In this document: positions 1 through 6,127 of the stretch, in pieces
How the letters are laid out: each line of letters begins with the position of its first letter
Numbering within the stretch: the stretch's first letter is position 1
Source: CAJXWH01 sp964343365
GTDB lineage: Bacteria > Pseudomonadota > Gammaproteobacteria > Arenicellales > UBA868
Direction: 5' to 3'
Length of the DNA: 6,620 nucleotides
NCBI GenBank assembly: GCA_964343365.1
Contig: CAYFJI010000101.1
Location: 1 to 6,620 of the forward strand
Notes under the pieces: generated by a model
Seen by the model: only the letters and a program-made list of their open reading frames with translations
Database searches by the model: none
What the model was told of the DNA's origin: nothing
Translations under genes and position numbers: made by a program

Positions 1-315
1 GGTTATCTTGTTGAAGCTTTAAGGATATCTTCAGAGCCGATGGATGCATGGTATATTCCCATTGAATTTGTTGGTTATTTAATCGCACTACCGCTGGTTG
101 GGCGGTCTGACAGTCTAATGAAATTTTATGATGCTCTTTGGCTTATTCATGTTATCGGTTCGTGTTTATTTATGGCGTACATCCCATTGAAACGTGCGAT
201 TCATATGTTTGCGACGCCATTTGGGCGACTAATGAATTCCCAAATCACACTCCTACGGGTTAAAAAACGTGCAATTTTGTCTAATTTACCTGGACGTAAC
301 CTTAGAGAATCATAA
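1..315 (+). CDS. NarI/DsrM-type haem b membrane subunit, C-terminal part (5' truncated)
   Basis: The reading frame is open from base 1, so the gene begins before the window; 104 residues are visible. It opens with GYLVEALRI, typical of the family, followed by a hydrophobic segment at visible residues about 22-33 and another at about 46-62. The second holds H50 and H68, exactly 18 apart, with P62 and R65 between. This matches my recollection of the spacing in the last helix of nitrate reductase gamma (NarI), where the two His residues ligate haem b. A basic tail of about 36 residues follows the last His. Family members pass electrons between quinones and cytoplasmic or periplasmic redox subunits. 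From this fragment NarI, DsrM/HmeC/TmcC-like and heterodisulfide-reductase-associated membrane subunits cannot be told apart. An internal ATG at base 40 lies mid-domain and is not a credible start. Confidence 0.8.
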   Translation, partial: GYLVEALRISSEPMDAWYIPIEFVGYLIALPLVGRSDSLMKFYDALWLIHVIGSCLFMAYIPLKRAIHMFATPFGRLMNSQITLLRVKKRAILSNLPGRNLRES

Positions 316-321
316 TTTTAA

Positions 322-356
322 TGGGTGTTTACTTACATATTACCCAACTAATTTTT
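322..356 (+). terminator. possible weak intrinsic terminator after the haem b gene
   Basis: TGGGTG (322-327) can pair with TACCCA (341-346) as five Watson-Crick pairs plus one G-U, with a 13-base loop. A T-rich stretch follows, including five Ts at 352-356. The stem is short, the loop is large, and five bases separate the stem from the T-run, so this is only a candidate. If real, it would separate the haem b gene from the downstream genes. Confidence 0.3.
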
Positions 357-397
357 ATTTCGAATACCGCAATTTTTACCAATAGGACTAGATTAAA

Positions 398-1228
398 ATG
401 CCAAAAACAATCGCTATTTACGGCCCTAGTTGTTCTTTGAAATCAGATATTGCAAGGGAAATATCAAGACTCACTGGATTCAAGGTTAGACATCCAGGTG
501 AGGCTATCACTACCAAAGCTAAAACAGAAGGGAAAGACTCCGGGTTGGCAGTCGATATCGGGTATCACAAGGAGATAGACGATTCCACTAGGGAGTGGAT
601 AAATACTAGCGCAGATCAAACGATAATTGTAGAGAGCACTCATCTTGGTTTAGTGCTGAATGGCAAATCCGATATTTTTCGCGTACATATCAATTCCAAC
701 GATGATATCCGGGGAAAAAGATGGTCTAAACGCAAAGAAGAAGGCGGGGGGCGAACTCGTCAAATTGGCGAAAACTTGGCTGCTCGGGACAAGGATGATG
801 CCGAGTTGCAACAAAATTTATATGGCACCACGGAGGTGGGTGAAGTAGCGCAAATTTTTATCGATAGTTCGGAAAGGTCCGCAGAGGATTGTGCGTTTGA
901 AATTTGGAGTGCGTTTGAAGGTAAGCCGATCGATAAAGATTTAATTGGATCAACCTCGGGAAAGCCCGCGATGGACAAAAAGCTAACAAAAGGAATCCGT
1001 CCTGGGTCATCGTCAGGGATTGTTCGCGTGTACAGTGTAAACCGAAATCCGTTCGGTGGTTATATTGATGATGAAACAAGTGGGAAGCCAGTATATGTTC
1101 ATAAGTCGGCCGTCGAATCAGCTGGCTTGCCGCCATTGGAAAAGGGGCAACACCTGCGATACGAGATAGAAGAGGATGGAGTGGGAGGTTTTAGAGCTGT
1201 TGACTTAGAACTGGTTGTTGACAGATAA
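398..1228 (+). CDS. cytidylate-kinase-like P-loop protein fused to a cold-shock-type domain
   Basis: This 276-residue protein has two recognisable parts. Residues 1-175 look like the cytidylate kinase-like family of P-loop phosphotransferases: a Walker A motif GPSCSLKS (9-16), a beta-strand/turn IIVESTHLGLVL (76-87) at the place of the family's second strand, and RDKDD (130-134) followed by LYG (141-143), like the lid region with Arg and Asp of CMP kinases. A linker rich in Ser, Gly and Lys (about 175-206) leads to residues 207-273, which read as a cold-shock (OB-fold) domain: NPFGGYI (217-223) at the RNP-1 position, VYVHKS (232-237) at the RNP-2 position, then SAGLPPLEKGQHLRYEIEED. The typical KGFGFI of RNP-1 is altered. 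The protein is probably cytoplasmic, with no signal or membrane segment. A role in nucleotide- or stress-linked RNA binding is inference, and kinase activity is unproven. ATG 398 is preceded by a weak AGGA at 384-387. It shares strand and close spacing with LysR but has no obvious link to the Mo operon. Confidence 0.72.
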   Translation: MPKTIAIYGPSCSLKSDIAREISRLTGFKVRHPGEAITTKAKTEGKDSGLAVDIGYHKEIDDSTREWINTSADQTIIVESTHLGLVLNGKSDIFRVHINSNDDIRGKRWSKRKEEGGGRTRQIGENLAARDKDDAELQQNLYGTTEVGEVAQIFIDSSERSAEDCAFEIWSAFEGKPIDKDLIGSTSGKPAMDKKLTKGIRPGSSSGIVRVYSVNRNPFGGYIDDETSGKPVYVHKSAVESAGLPPLEKGQHLRYEIEEDGVGGFRAVDLELVVDR

Positions 1229-1277
1229 ATGTGCGATAAAATTACTTCTTTTGATGATCAGAACGGGGTAGACCTAT

Positions 1278-1319
1278 ATGAATAAGAAGCTTTGGTTAAT
1301 ATCGGAAAAGTGGATATGA
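1278..1319 (+). CDS. possible 13-residue leader ORF overlapping the LysR start
   Basis: ATG 1278 opens MNKKLWLISEKWI and stops at TGA 1317-1319, which overlaps the proposed LysR start in the arrangement ATGA. A G-rich stretch, GGGG at 1265-1268, lies nine bases upstream and could act as a ribosome-binding site. The LysR ATG itself has only GGA (1304-1306) in front of it. The arrangement would allow translational coupling. An ORF this short arises often by chance, and no homologue is recognised, so it is listed as a candidate only. Confidence 0.25.
   Translation: MNKKLWLISEKWI
1295..1315 (+). repeat. 21-base element, copy 1 (just before the LysR ATG)
   Basis: This stretch matches bases 3280-3300 at 20 of 21 positions; the only difference is T1302 against A3287. 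It shares CGGAAAAGTGGAT and GTTAATA, and it ends at the base before the LysR ATG. If LysR were translated from TTG 1292, both copies would be read in the same frame, giving VNIGKVD here and VNNGKVD in the second copy. See the copy at 3280. Confidence 0.7.
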
Positions 1320-2218
1320 GCTGGAATTGGGATCGTTTAAGGGTATTTTTTGAAGTAGTTGAGTGCGGAACATTTACCGCTGCAGCAAAGCGTCTGAAAC
1401 TCAGCCAACCTGCTGTAAGTCGGCAGATTAGCACCCTGGAAGAGGAATTGGGAGTAGTCTTGTTCCATCGAGATTACAAAGGCTTGGTCTTAACCGAGAT
1501 TGGTGAAGAGGTATTTAAAACTTCCGCATGCCTTAAGGCTGAAGTTGATATTATGGAATCCAGAATCGCTAATAATCAAGACGCTCCGGTAGGGCCGTTA
1601 CGTCTAACCACATCCGTCGCGTTCGGCGCAGCTTGGCTGTCGCCATTAATGGGAAGTTTTCATCAAGAATTTCCTGACGTTAAAATATCCTTACTCCTTA
1701 GCGATCATCATGAAATGAATTTGAGCACGCGCGAAGCAGATGTTGCTATCCGGTTCGCTCCACAAACTAAACCTTGTTTAATTCAAAAAAAATTAATGGA
1801 CCTCCGTTACAATCTTTATGCAAGCCAATCCTACTTAGATCGAAATGGTACTCCTAAAACTATTACGGATCTTAAAGACCATGACATTATCGTTTATGGT
1901 AGTGACGTCCCAGCGCCTGTAACTAATATTAACTGGATACTCGAATTGATCCGAAAAGATCACGCCAAATTTGAACCCGCTTTAAGTGTTGCAAACGTTC
2001 ATGGTATTCACCATGCAATTCGAAGTGGGGCTGGTATCGGAGCATTACCCAACTATCTTATAGATGATGACGATAATCTTATTGAAGTGATGCCAAAGTG
2101 CAGCGGTCCTGAAATCGAGGTTTATTTCGTTTATCTTGAAGAGATGAGAAATGCAAAAAGACTGAATGTGCTTCGTGATTTTTTGGTAAAACATGCAGAA
2201 CCAAATAAACTGACATAA
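1316..2218 (+). CDS. LysR-family transcriptional regulator
   Basis: This complete 300-residue LysR-type regulator is of usual family length. The winged helix-turn-helix lies at residues 5-63, with the helix-turn-helix core GTFTAAAKRLKLSQPAVSRQ at 18-37, followed by a linker helix to about 90. From residue 93 (GPLRLTTS) an effector-binding domain of periplasmic-binding-protein fold runs to about 292; DVAIRF is a typical family element, and the end (270-292) reads YFVYLEEMRNAKR and onward. ATG 1316 was chosen because MSWNWDRLRVFFEV matches the usual N-terminus. TTG 1292 would add eight atypical residues. The start has only a weak GGA upstream and overlaps the stop of a possible leader ORF. LysR regulators often control adjacent genes; here the CDGSH gene and the Mo enzyme operon lie downstream on the same strand rather than divergently. 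The inducer is unknown. The C-terminal part resembles alphaproteobacterial paralogues from memory. Confidence 0.93.
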   Translation: MSWNWDRLRVFFEVVECGTFTAAAKRLKLSQPAVSRQISTLEEELGVVLFHRDYKGLVLTEIGEEVFKTSACLKAEVDIMESRIANNQDAPVGPLRLTTSVAFGAAWLSPLMGSFHQEFPDVKISLLLSDHHEMNLSTREADVAIRFAPQTKPCLIQKKLMDLRYNLYASQSYLDRNGTPKTITDLKDHDIIVYGSDVPAPVTNINWILELIRKDHAKFEPALSVANVHGIHHAIRSGAGIGALPNYLIDDDDNLIEVMPKCSGPEIEVYFVYLEEMRNAKRLNVLRDFLVKHAEPNKLT

Positions 2219-2230
2219 TTTAAGCTATAC

Positions 2231-2252
2231 CATATCTTCCTGTCCAGATATG
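2231..2252 (+). promoter_or_regulatory. inverted repeat covering the CDGSH start codon
   Basis: CATATCT (2231-2237) and AGATATG (2246-2252) are perfect 7-base inverted repeats around an 8-base loop. The 3' arm contains the whole ATG start of the CDGSH gene, and no Shine-Dalgarno sequence is visible upstream of that ATG. In mRNA this hairpin could mask the start and modulate translation. It is AT-rich and therefore weak, so it may be chance. Confidence 0.35.
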
Positions 2253-2522
2253 AAACATCCGAAATCCCCACGAAACGCGCCTTATCCAGTCGATGTTGAA
2301 GCTGGTGCTGTATACCGTTGGTGTAGCTGTGGTTTAAGTAAAACCCAACCGTGGTGCGACGATTCGCACGGGTCTACAGGTTTCGAACCAATAACCTTCA
2401 AAGCTCCGGTGGATGGTGTTTTTTACATGTGCGGCTGTAAGCGGAGTGATAACAAACCATATTGCTTCGGCAATTGCACAGGTAATGCATCAAAGCGAAG
2501 TGGTGATTTTTTTGATTTTTGA
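2250..2522 (+). CDS. double CDGSH-type iron-sulfur protein with altered second motif
   Basis: This small soluble 90-residue protein has two CDGSH-type [2Fe-2S] motifs, like the bacterial two-motif (MiNT/CISD3-like) proteins. Motif 1 is C25, C27, S30, P34, C36, D37 and H40, the standard three-Cys, one-His ligand set with CDDSH in place of CDGSH. Motif 2 is C61, C63, S66, P70 and C72, then CFGNC, so the usual Asp is Phe73 and the usual His is Cys76. N-terminal PYPVDVEAGAVYRWCSC is typical of the bacterial family. Members are thought to act in electron or cluster transfer and redox sensing; the partner here is unknown. The only in-frame start after the LysR region is ATG 2250, since an in-frame stop lies at 2211 and no ATG, GTG or TTG intervenes. 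The gene begins 31 bases after LysR, probably in the same transcript. The last codons are U-rich (GDFFDF), and no signal peptide or membrane segment is present. Confidence 0.88.
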   Translation: MKHPKSPRNAPYPVDVEAGAVYRWCSCGLSKTQPWCDDSHGSTGFEPITFKAPVDGVFYMCGCKRSDNKPYCFGNCTGNASKRSGDFFDF

Positions 2523-2682
2523 GAAACTTTGATTATGGTGAATTATTAAATACTTTCTGACTGCTTAAGTTCTTTGAAGTTTGGATATCCGATCTTTATT
2601 TATGTTAAATTCCACGAATAAGAAACCAAAAAACTTTTTTTATAGTTAAAATCAAGTTTCACAGAATTAAGGAGAATCAGCA
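2523..2682 (+). promoter_or_regulatory. AT-rich 5' region of the Mo enzyme operon, probable promoter region
   Basis: This 160-base gap is the longest in the window and precedes the operon starting at 2683, so it is the natural place for its promoter. Weak candidates are TTGGAT (2581-2586) with TTAAAT (2605-2610), spaced 18 bases. Possible operator-like elements are the palindrome GGATATCC (2583-2590) and ATTC-CAC-GAAT (2609-2619), the latter overlapping the -10 candidate. A6-C-T7 at 2628-2641 is an AT-tract without a G+C-rich stem, so it is not a convincing terminator. None of these is proven, and no strong sigma-70 match is visible. Confidence 0.3.
2668..2674 (+). promoter_or_regulatory. ribosome-binding site deciding the GTG start of the Mo enzyme
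   Basis: TAAGGAG lies eight bases before GTG 2683, a near-ideal spacing. The next in-frame start, ATG 2695, sits 20 bases from it and is poorly placed. This supports GTG as the start and so makes the long N-terminal extension part of the translated protein. Confidence 0.85.
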
Positions 2683-5433
2683 GTGTCTGAACATATGGGA
2701 GAATTACTGTTTGGAGACTTATCGGAACCCAGCACTGAGACACAGACGGGTATACGGAAAAGCGTGCCACTTCGAACAGTAGAAAAACCTCTTGCTCCAA
2801 AAAATAATCTCAAGCCAACACCAAACACAGCTCAATCTAGCCCAAGAGCTACCCAGGCGAAAACTACTTGGATCAGTGACCGCTTGCGCCGAATAATGGA
2901 TCTGGAGTCGGTAGAAGATCCCGGGCAGATAGGTGCTATTATCCAAAACGCTGTTGGAAGTGATGAAATCCATCCAGAAAACAACGGACTGAGCAATACG
3001 AAGGGGCAAAAAGAGGGCAGCTCCGCAAAAGAGAAAGTCGAAGACGAATCTAATCTTTTGCAGAGAGCTACGAAAAATACTGAAATAACTCAGGCAGAAG
3101 ATAAATTTACTGGAGCCATTCAAGAATCGCATGGATATACCTGGAAGAGTGATCGGTTGCGGAGAATTTTAGGAGAAAGTGACCTATTAGGCGTAAACTT
3201 AGTAAAAAGCTCAACCGAGGCTTCGGTAGCCGTAAACAGTGACACAGCAAGTACAGCAAATGGTGTAACGGTTGCAAGAGTTAATAACGGAAAAGTGGAT
3301 TCAAAATATAGGGGAACCAAAATGAATCAAACGCAAGATTTAGGAACTAGGTTGGCGGACATAAAAGGTGCAGAGGTTATAAAAAGCTTCTGTTATACCT
3401 GCCCTTGGCAATGTCCAACCGAAGTATTTGTTCGAGATGGCAAGGTGGTTTATACGAAAGGAAATCCGGAATCACCGCATAACATTGGCTCCCGCTGTGC
3501 AAAAGGAATGGCGAGCACATATATTACTCAGGATCCTGATCGACTCAGATATCCTATGTTACGAACTAACCCTAAAGGACAGCCTGGCGAATTCAAAAGA
3601 ATAACATGGGATGAAGCCTTTACCTATATTGCTGATAAATTGAAAGAGATAAAGTCTAATTATGGTGCAGAATCTGTTGTCTATACCTGCCACCACGATC
3701 CGAACACTCAGTTTTTCCGTCACCTCCTTGGTGATCTTTATGGATCGCCAAATAACTATACACATACGTCGGGTTGTGAAATGGATAGACGCTCAGCCTG
3801 CCTAACACTTTTCGGCCATTTGTTTCCAATGCATGATTTTGAAAACTCTCGTTATATCATGTTGTGGGGAATGAACATGCTGGGAGCGAATCAGGGTCTA
3901 TGGGAGAGTCGGGCATTAATTGAAGCAAAGAAAAAAGGAGCAAGACTGGTTGTAGTTGATCCAAATTTCACCGAGACGGCCCAGAAAGCCGATGAATGGA
4001 TTCCTATAAAGCCTGGCACAGATGGCGCGATGGCTCTTGCGATGTGCTATGTCATTACTAATGAAGAACTTTTTGATACTGAATTTGTCAGCCGATACTG
4101 TGAAGGTTTTGATGGTTTTGCGGAACACCTCCAAAGTTGCGGTTACACTCCTGAATGGGCAGCTGATATTACAGGAATTCCAGCCGAGACCATTGCTCGT
4201 CTCGCTCGGGAGTTTGCAACTAGTAAACCGGCTATGTCAGCTATTTTCAAGGGATCTGGTTATTATACGAATGGCGCAGATGCAGGGCGCGCATGTTATA
4301 TTTTGAACGCTATATGCGGTGAAGTAGATAAGCCAGGAAACCTCCATTTGAAAGACTGGGCTCCGTTAGGATTACCAGTAAGCATTCCTGATGAGGCAAA
4401 AGCAACTAACGATGCACAACCACTGCATGTCGCAATGGGGTATCCGTTAGCGCCTGATCTGCCTAATGCGCGACTCCCTGAAGCGGTTATTAATGGTAAC
4501 CCATATCCCGTAAAAGCGTTGTTTGTTCAAAGCAGTAATCCGGTTATGAGTGACCCTGATACAGATATGATGAAAGAAATGTTCAAACATCTGGAGCTAA
4601 GTGTCGCAATTGAACTTTTTATGAGCGAAACGGCTATCGAGTGCGATATTGTATTGCCAGAAACGTCGTTTTATGAGCACGCTGAAATCCGGCAAGGTAT
4701 GTACATCGACCCAAAGGTGGTATTGTGTCAACCAGCTATTGAGCCTTTAGGGGAATCGAAACCTCTATACGAAATTGTAAAAGGTATCGCAGATAAAATG
4801 GGTTGGGCAGAGCATTTCCCTTATGAAAAATGGGAGGATTGGGCAGAACCGATGATGGAAAATGTTCCGATGAGTGTCAGTGAACTGAAAGAGAAAGGCT
4901 TCTGGGTAGGAGATAGAAAATATAACCGAGTGCCGGATGGGCTGCCAACTCCGTCGGGTAAAATTGAAATTCGGTCCTCGGCTTATTCAGACGCTGGCTT
5001 CAGTCCCTACCCAATTTATACAGAAAGAAGTGTCATTCCAGATTCCGAATACCCTCTTCAATTAACACATTCCAAACTAAGCATGCATTGCAATATCGTA
5101 ACTCAAAATAATCCTTTACTCATGGAGATTTGCCCAGAGAATTGGGTGGAGATTAATAGTCAAGATGCAGCTAAATATGGGATCGTGGATGATACCTACG
5201 TTCTGATTGAATCACCCAAAGACAAAATAAAGATCAAGGTGAAAGTAACGGAAGGCTTGGTTCCAGGATGCGTTAGTATCCGTCATGGTCACGGATTCGG
5301 ACACTGGGCCATGGGTTCTACAGCAAAAGGTAAGGGAGCGCATTCAAATAACCTTATGGAATCACACACTAATCCAATTACAGGCGCTAACTGCTATAAC
5401 GAATGTAAAGTCCGTATTCGAGCAGCAGTATGA
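2683..5433 (+). CDS. molybdopterin oxidoreductase (DMSO reductase family) with long N-terminal extension
   Basis: This 916-residue protein is a Mo/W-bis-pterin enzyme. Residues 1-230 form a Cys-free, Ser/Thr/Asn/Lys/Glu-rich extension, probably disordered, with two TWxSDRLRRI motifs. The enzyme core begins near 231. C237, C240, C244 and C272 form a C-x2-C-x3-C-x27-C set for a [4Fe-4S] cluster, with K274 two residues after the last Cys. C365 in HTSGCE is the probable metal ligand, as in Cys-type relatives such as thiosulfate, polysulfide and arsenate-type enzymes. The C-terminal molybdopterin-dinucleotide-binding domain spans about 785-912, including RHGHGFGH (867-874) and NPITGANCYNECKV. No Tat or Sec signal is present, so the enzyme is probably cytoplasmic. 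The core of about 700 residues is of ordinary family length and also shares its PTPSGKIEI stretch with acetylene-hydratase-like and other relatives. The substrate is unknown. It is the first gene of an apparent operon with a DmsB-like ferredoxin and an MttB-like methyltransferase. Confidence 0.9.
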   Translation: MSEHMGELLFGDLSEPSTETQTGIRKSVPLRTVEKPLAPKNNLKPTPNTAQSSPRATQAKTTWISDRLRRIMDLESVEDPGQIGAIIQNAVGSDEIHPENNGLSNTKGQKEGSSAKEKVEDESNLLQRATKNTEITQAEDKFTGAIQESHGYTWKSDRLRRILGESDLLGVNLVKSSTEASVAVNSDTASTANGVTVARVNNGKVDSKYRGTKMNQTQDLGTRLADIKGAEVIKSFCYTCPWQCPTEVFVRDGKVVYTKGNPESPHNIGSRCAKGMASTYITQDPDRLRYPMLRTNPKGQPGEFKRITWDEAFTYIADKLKEIKSNYGAESVVYTCHHDPNTQFFRHLLGDLYGSPNNYTHTSGCEMDRRSACLTLFGHLFPMHDFENSRYIMLWGMNMLGANQGLWESRALIEAKKKGARLVVVDPNFTETAQKADEWIPIKPGTDGAMALAMCYVITNEELFDTEFVSRYCEGFDGFAEHLQSCGYTPEWAADITGIPAETIARLAREFATSKPAMSAIFKGSGYYTNGADAGRACYILNAICGEVDKPGNLHLKDWAPLGLPVSIPDEAKATNDAQPLHVAMGYPLAPDLPNARLPEAVINGNPYPVKALFVQSSNPVMSDPDTDMMKEMFKHLELSVAIELFMSETAIECDIVLPETSFYEHAEIRQGMYIDPKVVLCQPAIEPLGESKPLYEIVKGIADKMGWAEHFPYEKWEDWAEPMMENVPMSVSELKEKGFWVGDRKYNRVPDGLPTPSGKIEIRSSAYSDAGFSPYPIYTERSVIPDSEYPLQLTHSKLSMHCNIVTQNNPLLMEICPENWVEINSQDAAKYGIVDDTYVLIESPKDKIKIKVKVTEGLVPGCVSIRHGHGFGHWAMGSTAKGKGAHSNNLMESHTNPITGANCYNECKVRIRAAV
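2866..2898 (+). repeat. first TWxSDRLRRI motif of the Mo enzyme extension
   Basis: Residues 62-72 read TWISDRLRRIM. With the second copy at residues 153-163, the pattern is TWxSDRLRRI followed by Met or Leu. Six of the nine shared residues use different synonymous codons in the two copies, so the similarity is kept at protein level. W63 and W154 are the only Trp residues in the 230-residue extension. Confidence 0.75.
3139..3171 (+). repeat. second TWxSDRLRRI motif of the Mo enzyme extension
   Basis: Residues 153-163 read TWKSDRLRRIL, the partner of the first copy 91 residues earlier. The codons for T, D, three R and I differ synonymously between copies. The motif recalls the vestigial N-terminal DRFRYFK motif of NarG that is recognised by its NarJ chaperone, a resemblance from memory only. 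Confidence 0.75.
3280..3300 (+). repeat. 21-base element, copy 2 (end of the Mo enzyme extension)
   Basis: This stretch matches bases 1295-1315 at 20 of 21 positions. Here it encodes VNNGKVD (residues 200-206) and lies 22 bases before an in-frame ATG (3322) that has its own ribosome-binding site. It is unlikely to be chance by a rough estimate; whether it is a shared signal or a recent copy is unknown. Confidence 0.7.
3310..3324 (+). promoter_or_regulatory. internal ribosome-binding site and in-frame ATG in the Mo enzyme gene
   Basis: AGGGGA (3310-3315) lies six bases before an in-frame ATG at 3322 (residue 214). Starting there would yield a 703-residue protein that begins just before the [4Fe-4S] cysteines and has the normal size of the family. 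A shorter isoform without the extension, or the true start of an unfused gene, is therefore possible. The downstream core sequence begins about 17 residues later. Confidence 0.45.
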
Positions 5434-5496
5434 ACTTAATGCTATTAATTCGATATTTAACAATTAGCTCCACCGAATATTTAGGAGGATTTTAAA

Positions 5497-6054
5497 ATGC
5501 AACACGGTTTTTACTTTGATCATACACGTTGTGTAAAGTGTCATGCCTGTGAAATCGCCTGTAAAACATGGAATGAAGTAGAGGTTGGGCCTAGATGGAG
5601 AGAGGTTGTAAAAATTGAGGAAGGGACATTTCCCAATGTAAAAAGTATGAACGTATCAATGGCATGTATGCATTGTGGAAATGCACCATGCAAAGATGCC
5701 TGCCCAGTTGGTGCCATAAGCAAGGACGCTGAAAATGGAGTTGTTACTGTTGATCAAAACACTTGCATCGGATGCGGTTTTTGTACATGGGCCTGCCCTT
5801 TTAATGCCCCACAGCTCTCTTCGGTTAAAGGTAAGATGGAAAAATGCAATTTTTGCCAAACCCCTGGCAAGGAACGTCCATTAGATATGCCTCGAGCATG
5901 TGAGGAAATATGCCCAACTGGCGCTATAAAATCAGGGCCAATGACTGATCTAGCAGAAAGTGGAAGAGAATCGGCAGCCAAAAGACTTTCAGGCACAGCT
6001 ATGAAAGGGTTACCAGGCCTTATTGTTGATGCAGCACAAAATTTTGGAAGCTAG
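5497..6054 (+). CDS. DmsB-like ferredoxin subunit with four [4Fe-4S] clusters
   Basis: This complete 185-residue protein has 16 Cys ligands in four groups: C12, C15, C18, C22; C57, C60, C65, C69; C90, C93, C96, C100; and C117, C120, C135, C139. This is the usual arrangement of the electron-transfer subunits of DMSO-reductase-type complexes (DmsB, PsrB, HybA families). It starts with MQHGFYFDHTRC, typical of DmsB. The C-terminal tail (140-185) has no membrane segment. It presumably carries electrons between the Mo enzyme and a further partner, such as a membrane subunit or a soluble acceptor that is not in the window. ATG 5497 has an excellent ribosome-binding site, AGGAGG at 5483-5488, with eight bases of spacing. 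It starts 63 bases after the Mo enzyme stop, with no convincing terminator between, and the MttB-like gene follows after 73 bases. No signal peptide is present, so it should be cytoplasmic with its partner. Confidence 0.94.
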   Translation: MQHGFYFDHTRCVKCHACEIACKTWNEVEVGPRWREVVKIEEGTFPNVKSMNVSMACMHCGNAPCKDACPVGAISKDAENGVVTVDQNTCIGCGFCTWACPFNAPQLSSVKGKMEKCNFCQTPGKERPLDMPRACEEICPTGAIKSGPMTDLAESGRESAAKRLSGTAMKGLPGLIVDAAQNFGS

Positions 6055-6127
6055 AAATTGCACGTTATTGTCAGATAATTTGAACACACATTAACGAAGA
6101 AGAAAACAGAGGGGTACAACTTAAAAG

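Noticed and set aside
600..1140. Overlapping antisense and other-frame ORFs inside the kinase gene, and similar ones in the other large genes
   Set aside because: They show no recognisable domain and have no good ribosome-binding sites; the annotated strand carries clear family motifs throughout.
1229..1285. 18-residue ORF starting right after the kinase stop
   Set aside because: It begins on the base after the stop codon and has no recognisable homology or distinct ribosome-binding site. It is indistinguishable from chance.
1292..1315. TTG start for LysR, eight residues earlier
   Set aside because: The added residues are atypical, while ATG 1316 gives the usual LysR N-terminus (MSWNWDRLRVF). 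It remains possible because the shared 21-base element would then be coding in the same frame as in the second copy.
2609..2619. ATTC-N3-GAAT as a LysR operator
   Set aside because: A four-base inverted repeat is common by chance, and the T-N11-A spacing does not fit at this centre. It is noted only in the intergenic entry.
2628..2641. A6-C-T7 tract as a terminator
   Set aside because: It has no G+C-rich stem, and it lies between a probable promoter region and the strong ribosome-binding site of the Mo enzyme.
2683..2800. Tat signal peptide on the Mo enzyme
   Set aside because: The N-terminus has no RR-x-FLK motif followed by a hydrophobic stretch. The RR of SDRLRRI lies at residues 69-70 and 160-161 with no hydrophobic core after it.
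2683..5433. Assignment as acetylene hydratase or thiosulfate/arsenate reductase
   Set aside because: Only general family motifs are shared (cluster cysteines, Cys metal ligand, C-terminal binding domain). Nothing visible fixes the substrate.
6061..6086. Terminator between ferredoxin and MttB-like genes
   Set aside because: TTAT-TGTCAG-ATAA is only a four-base AT stem without a following T-run, so read-through in one operon is more likely.
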